DNA of 24,987 nucleotides from a virus: the IMG/VR virus record IMGVR_UViG_3300047476_000363, positions 1 through 24,987 of that record; one strand, 5' to 3'. A program made the translations under genes and the position numbers. The notes under the pieces were generated by a model, which saw only the letters and a list, made by a program, of their open reading frames with translations, did not search any database and was not told the origin of the DNA. Positions 21,320 to 24,987 of this stretch are shown here, piece after piece (positions within the stretch are counted from its first letter, which is position 1; each line of letters begins with the position of its first letter).

Positions 21320-22300
21320 ATGACAATACTTGTGACTGGTGGCTGCGGCTTTATCGGCAGCAACTTTATTAGATTCCATGCAAAGAAGCATCCAAACGAG
21401 AAGATCATCAACGTGGATGCTCTCACCTATGCTGCTGGCTCAGTAGACATTGACATCCCAAACTATTCGTTGTATTGCGCAGACATTTCTGATCATCGGA
21501 TGATGCGCAGTATCATCAAACACGAACTTCCTAGGATTATCTACAACTTTGCTGCTGAGAGTCATGTAGATAACAGTATACGAAATCCCTTTGTATTCGC
21601 GCAGACCAATGTAATGGGTACGCTCTCTCTGCTAGAAGCAGCTAGAGTTGTTGGTAAAGGTCTTCGATTTGTTCACATTTCTACGGACGAGGTATATGGA
21701 AGTCTTAACCCACATGATGAACCTTTCACTATTCGGAGCCAGTATAATCCTCGGTCTCCTTACTCTGCTAGCAAAGCTAGTTCTGACCATTTCGTTTCTG
21801 CTTATCACCACACTTATGGGATGGATACTGTTATCACTAATTGCAGTAATAATTATGGTCCGTTCCAACACCCTGAAAAACTTATTCCGACGATCATAAG
21901 GAAAGCGGCAAATGAAGAAAGAATCCCTATCTACGGCAACGGCAGCAATATTCGTGATTGGATTTACGTTGACGATCATTGTCTCGGTGTTTATACAGCT
22001 GCTCAACTAGGCGTCTCTGGACAGAAGTATCTGTTCGGCGGAGAAAACCAGATGGCTAATCTGGACATCGCAAAGATGATTCTCTCCATCATGGGCAAGA
22101 GTGAGGACTTGATTGAGTTCGTTGAGGATCGTAAGGGACACGACTTTAGATACGATATAGATACTAGCGAGTCCAGGAAACTTCTAGGCTGGAAGCCAGA
22201 AGCAAAGTTCCAAGAGGCTCTGGCGAAAACAGTGGATTGGTACAACTCTAATATGGAATGGGTATATTCATGTCTAACAAAACACTCGGAATCATTTTAG
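21320..22300 (+). CDS. rmlB: dTDP-glucose 4,6-dehydratase (RmlB-like)
   Basis: 326-aa extended short-chain dehydrogenase. Rossmann NAD motif TGGCGFIG (6-13), the dehydratase signature STDEVYG (121-127, with the D-E pair characteristic of RmlB), catalytic YSASK (Y148, K152), and NCSNNYGPFQHPEKLIP typical of sugar-nucleotide 4,6-dehydratases. It converts dTDP-glucose to dTDP-4-keto-6-deoxyglucose. It is the first of three sugar-nucleotide genes; the order B-A-D-like is unusual only in lacking an adjacent RmlC. It overlaps rmlA by 31 nt. Confidence 0.92.
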   Translation: MTILVTGGCGFIGSNFIRFHAKKHPNEKIINVDALTYAAGSVDIDIPNYSLYCADISDHRMMRSIIKHELPRIIYNFAAESHVDNSIRNPFVFAQTNVMGTLSLLEAARVVGKGLRFVHISTDEVYGSLNPHDEPFTIRSQYNPRSPYSASKASSDHFVSAYHHTYGMDTVITNCSNNYGPFQHPEKLIPTIIRKAANEERIPIYGNGSNIRDWIYVDDHCLGVYTAAQLGVSGQKYLFGGENQMANLDIAKMILSIMGKSEDLIEFVEDRKGHDFRYDIDTSESRKLLGWKPEAKFQEALAKTVDWYNSNMEWVYSCLTKHSESF

Positions 22301-23169
22301 CCGCAGGACGTTCTTCTAGGCTGTATCCCGCAACTCTAGCATGCTCAAAGCAGCTTCTTCCGATCTACGATAAGCCTCTAATCTACTATCCACTGACTAC
22401 TCTGATGCTTGCTGGCATCAGAGATTTCATCATTATCACGAATCCTAAAGAAAAACAAATGTTCGAGCAGCTGTTCGTAGACAGCTATGTCTCTATGGGC
22501 ATTCGTATTCGTTTCTTGGTTCAGGACGAGCCGAAGGGTATCGCCGATGCATTCAGGATCGTACACAATGTTCTGGGCCCAGAGATTGATCCGTACGATC
22601 GTTATGCGCTCATCCTCGGCGATAACATTTTTCATGGTTCTTCTCTAACTGGTACGCTACAGAAAGCCATTGAGCTAGATGATGCTGTTGTATTTGCAAC
22701 TAAAGTGCATGATCCAGAACGATTTGGTGTTGTCGAAGTTGACAAGAACAACAAGGCAATCTCGATTGAGGAAAAGCCTACCGCACCAAAGAGCAACCTA
22801 GCAGTCACTGGCTTGTACTTCTATCCAAGAGATGTAATCGAGAAAGTCTACAACCTTCGGCCATCAGCTCGCGGAGAGCTAGAGATCACTGATCTGAACA
22901 ATATATACTTGAGCGAACAAAGACTCAGCGTAAATAAGTTGCTTCGCGGTACAGTTTGGTTTGATACTGGTACGCCAGATTCTATGATGGAAGCTTCCGT
23001 GTTTATTCAGACGTTGCAGAAACAGCAAAATACTGTAATAGGATCTCCGCATGAGGTTGCGTATTCTTCTGGTTGGATTGGAGATTTTGAACTAGAGATG
23101 ACATCTAATCTATGTTCTAAAACTACATATGGTAAATATCTCCTATCGCTGAAAACCGATAAAATCTAA
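22270..23169 (+). CDS. rmlA: Glucose-1-phosphate thymidylyltransferase (RmlA-like)
   Basis: 299 aa (bacterial RmlA about 292). It makes dTDP-glucose from dTTP and glucose-1-phosphate. N-terminal nucleotidyltransferase motif GIILAAGRSSRLYPAT (7-22), then SKQLLPIYDKPLIYYPLTTLMLAGI (26-50), which is nearly diagnostic for RmlA; ALILGDNIFHG holds the metal-binding Asp, and VVEVDKNNKAISIEEKP is also conserved. The G-x-G-T-R loop of most RmlA is here R-S-S-R, as in some other nucleotidyltransferases. I chose ATG 22270; the start lies inside rmlB. dTTP as a substrate links sugar synthesis to the nucleotide genes. Confidence 0.9.
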   Translation: MSNKTLGIILAAGRSSRLYPATLACSKQLLPIYDKPLIYYPLTTLMLAGIRDFIIITNPKEKQMFEQLFVDSYVSMGIRIRFLVQDEPKGIADAFRIVHNVLGPEIDPYDRYALILGDNIFHGSSLTGTLQKAIELDDAVVFATKVHDPERFGVVEVDKNNKAISIEEKPTAPKSNLAVTGLYFYPRDVIEKVYNLRPSARGELEITDLNNIYLSEQRLSVNKLLRGTVWFDTGTPDSMMEASVFIQTLQKQQNTVIGSPHEVAYSSGWIGDFELEMTSNLCSKTTYGKYLLSLKTDKI

Positions 23170-23184
23170 AAGTTAGAGGTACAA

Positions 23185-23961
23185 ATGAGAATTCTAGTAG
23201 TTGGACGAGGTTGGGTTGGACGAAAAGTAGTTAATGAGCTACTGAAGAGGAATCATTCGGTTGATTCTGTTTCTCATCTAGAAGCCTTTGATATTGAAGA
23301 AGATGTAGAATATGACTGGGTTGTAAACTGTGCTGGCGTCACTGGCTATCCTAACGTCGACGCTTGTGAACAAGATAAGTTCAACACAATGCATGGCAAC
23401 GTTGTAGTGCCTATGCTGCTACAACGAATGGCGGATGAGATAGGCGCCAAGTTTGCACACTTCTCCAGTGGTTGTATCTATCAGGGCGAGATCGTAGATC
23501 GTTGGGCTGAGCCAAATTTCTTCGGTAGCACTTATTCTCTGAGTAAGGGTGTTTCAGATTCGCACCTAAAGCATATTGCTCTAGTGTTCCGTATTAGAAT
23601 GCCATTTACTGGAACCAACGAACCAAAGAACTATCTTACCAAAGTCTTCAACTACGCCAAGAATGGTAGGCTGATTGACGCTGGTAAGAATTCTCTGACT
23701 GATCTAGATGAGGCTGTATTAGTTGCTTGCGATTTGATTGAGCGAGGAGCCATGGGCCCATATAATCTGGTCAACGAAGGTTCGGTAGATATGCATGAAC
23801 TGGCTGCGCTGATGGGTGTTGAGCCTGAATGGTATACCCCTGAACAATTCAAAGCAGATACAGCTTGCGCAAGATCGACTTGTACCATTCCTGGGCATCG
23901 CCTAATGCGCCCAGTCAAGGAAGCTTTGGCTGACGCAATCGCGAAAATGAAAAATGCCTAA
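23185..23961 (+). CDS. RmlD-like dTDP-4-keto-sugar reductase or epimerase
   Basis: 258-aa extended short-chain dehydrogenase, slightly short for RmlD (about 290-300). Dinucleotide site ILVVGRGWVG (3-12), NCAGVTGYPNVDACEQDK near 48-65 (compare the RmlD N-x-A-A-x-T-x-V-D-x-A-E pattern), FSSGCIYQG (93-101) in place of STDYVFDG, and catalytic YSLSK (Y117, K121). It most likely reduces the keto sugar made by RmlB. A preceding RmlC epimerase is not seen in this window, so the final sugar (rhamnose-like or another 6-deoxyhexose) is open. AGAGG at 23174-23178 precedes ATG 23185. Confidence 0.7.
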   Translation: MRILVVGRGWVGRKVVNELLKRNHSVDSVSHLEAFDIEEDVEYDWVVNCAGVTGYPNVDACEQDKFNTMHGNVVVPMLLQRMADEIGAKFAHFSSGCIYQGEIVDRWAEPNFFGSTYSLSKGVSDSHLKHIALVFRIRMPFTGTNEPKNYLTKVFNYAKNGRLIDAGKNSLTDLDEAVLVACDLIERGAMGPYNLVNEGSVDMHELAALMGVEPEWYTPEQFKADTACARSTCTIPGHRLMRPVKEALADAIAKMKNA

Positions 23962-23964
23962 ATA
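23957..23964 (+). promoter_or_regulatory. Weak T4-type late promoter candidate
   Basis: CCTAAATA matches the T4 late consensus TATAAATA at 6 of 8 positions. It overlaps the stop of the RmlD-like gene and lies about 32 nt before ATG 23996, a sensible distance. The motif is short and occurs by chance in this AT-rich genome (for example as Leu-Asn-Lys codons), so support is weak. Confidence 0.3.
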
Positions 23965-23995
23965 AAACAAAATAGTCCCACAGTGTGGAGTATGG

Positions 23996-24987
23996 ATGTT
24001 AAAGTTCAAGAGTTTTCTCTCAGAAGCCAAATCAGAAGCAGGTGGTATTCTACACCTGGAACATCCAGCAGACAGACTATTTGATGGACCTGAGGCCACT
24101 GCTCACGCAATCAAAACTCTAAGAGGCATTGTCAGTGGCCGAGTACCAATTACTCGTAAGATCGACGACAAGATGTCGTTCCATGCTATTCGCCGTCAAG
24201 ACGGTAAGGTCGGCGTCAAGTATAAAGGCTCTGGCGCCACATACAATTTTAGCCAGTCAGATATTGACCAGCAGCATGCTGATAAACCATATCTGGCAGC
24301 ACCACTCAAGCATATCCTAAAGCATGTAGGAAAAGTTATTCCAGACCGCCCAGGTGAATATCAGGGTGGATACATGTCTGCACCAGAAGAAAGAACGCAG
24401 AACGGTGCATATATCGGGCATACACCAAATACAGTACAATACATGGCGCATCAAAATACCCCAGAGGGAGCCAGACTAAAAGCGTCAAAAGTAAGTCTAA
24501 CAATACACAGTGAATTAAAAGGTCCTAATAGAACTGCCGAGCCAATCCTAGATACATCAGAGTTCAAAGAACATCCAGACGTTCATATAGTACAGCATAC
24601 AGTAGACGAACTAGAAAGACAGTTGCATCCTAAACACAAACAAGAAATAAGTGACCATATCAAACAGGCTGAGGCATTACTAGATAAACACGATCATAGT
24701 CATCAAGAAGGTCATTCTGAAACACTACGATCATACATCAATTCTACAGTAAGCAGCGGCGAGGCTCCCTCTGTTGAAGGTTACAAGACTCATTTAGAAA
24801 TTAAACATAACAAGCAAATAGAAAAGATGAAGTCCGACAAGGGTAAGGCTGCGGCAGAACAGAAGAAAGCTCTGGCCCTTGGTCATGTCGATAAGAATGC
24901 GTCTAAGTTCAAGAAGACGCTGGCTATTCATGGTCACCTGCAGGCAGCGGCAAATAAATTAGCCGACGGTATCTCTCGTAACGGTAC
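23996..24987 (+). CDS. DUF6267-like phage protein, 3' partial
   Basis: Open from ATG 23996 to the window end (330 codons, no stop). Start MLKFKSFLSEAK is a typical T4-type opening, with GGAG at 23987-23990. The first part resembles a protein I recall from T4-type cyanophages (DUF6267) carrying a nucleotidyltransferase-like K-x-D-G segment; here the equivalent is TRKIDDKMSFHAI (about residues 53-65), with D replacing G. GEYQGGYM and HTPNTVQYM follow as later conserved blocks. The rest is His/Lys/Glu-rich and helical. If the ligase-like fold is right, K54 would be the adenylylated lysine. It begins a new, possibly late, transcription unit. Confidence 0.55.
   Translation, partial: MLKFKSFLSEAKSEAGGILHLEHPADRLFDGPEATAHAIKTLRGIVSGRVPITRKIDDKMSFHAIRRQDGKVGVKYKGSGATYNFSQSDIDQQHADKPYLAAPLKHILKHVGKVIPDRPGEYQGGYMSAPEERTQNGAYIGHTPNTVQYMAHQNTPEGARLKASKVSLTIHSELKGPNRTAEPILDTSEFKEHPDVHIVQHTVDELERQLHPKHKQEISDHIKQAEALLDKHDHSHQEGHSETLRSYINSTVSSGEAPSVEGYKTHLEIKHNKQIEKMKSDKGKAAAEQKKALALGHVDKNASKFKKTLAIHGHLQAAANKLADGISRNG

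Overview
The window is a segment of a T4-superfamily myovirus genome. It carries homologues of T4 sliding clamp gp45, clamp loader gp44/gp62, RegA, DNA polymerase gp43, UvsX recombinase, replicative helicase gp41 and dNMP kinase gp1. The order (45-44-62-regA, later 43-UvsX-41) resembles, from memory, cyanophage- or rhizophage-type T4 relatives more than T4 itself. All genes are on the + strand, tightly packed with 1-4 nt stop/start overlaps. The host cannot be fixed from the sequence.

Layout. (1) 1-3085: a predicted DNA base-modification block, with a TET/JBP-type 2-oxoglutarate/Fe(II) dioxygenase (5' end cut by the window), a GT-B glycosyltransferase and a GT-A glycosyltransferase. It runs without a break into dNMP kinase and the clamp. 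(2) 3082-7534: replication and nucleotide genes: dNMP kinase, gp45, a DsbA-like small protein, a GC-rich structured leader, gp44, gp62, RegA, trimeric dUTPase and dCMP deaminase. (3) 7535-10563: an accessory region. It opens with a repeat and palindrome array and two near-identical promoter units whose -10 boxes lie exactly 6 nt before the ATG (predicted leaderless mRNAs). Small genes of unknown function follow, including a zinc-ribbon protein, a two-helix membrane protein and a 30-residue very basic peptide. (4) 10556-12859: three overlapping glycosyltransferase-like genes. (5) 12859-14200: small genes, a CAT-anticodon tRNA with an unpaired 1:72 position, and an Sm-like protein. (6) 14203-20286: DNA polymerase, a membrane/coiled-coil protein, UvsX, a small protein with a long overlap, and gp41 helicase. 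(7) 20288-23961: an unknown 342-aa protein with nuclease-like hints, then RmlB, RmlA and an RmlD-like reductase for a dTDP-deoxysugar. (8) 23996-end: a partial gene resembling DUF6267, with a weak late-promoter-like box in front.

Main idea. The dioxygenase, the GT-B glycosyltransferase and the DNA polymerase, three unrelated proteins, all end in the same C-terminal tail, [S/T]LEDLF plus one residue. In the polymerase position this is the expected sliding-clamp-binding peptide. The same tail on two predicted base-modifying enzymes suggests that oxidation and glycosylation of the phage DNA are tethered to the gp45 clamp and coupled to replication. The RmlA/B/D-like genes and the other glycosyltransferases could supply or extend an unusual sugar, but whether their target is DNA or the virion or host surface is open.
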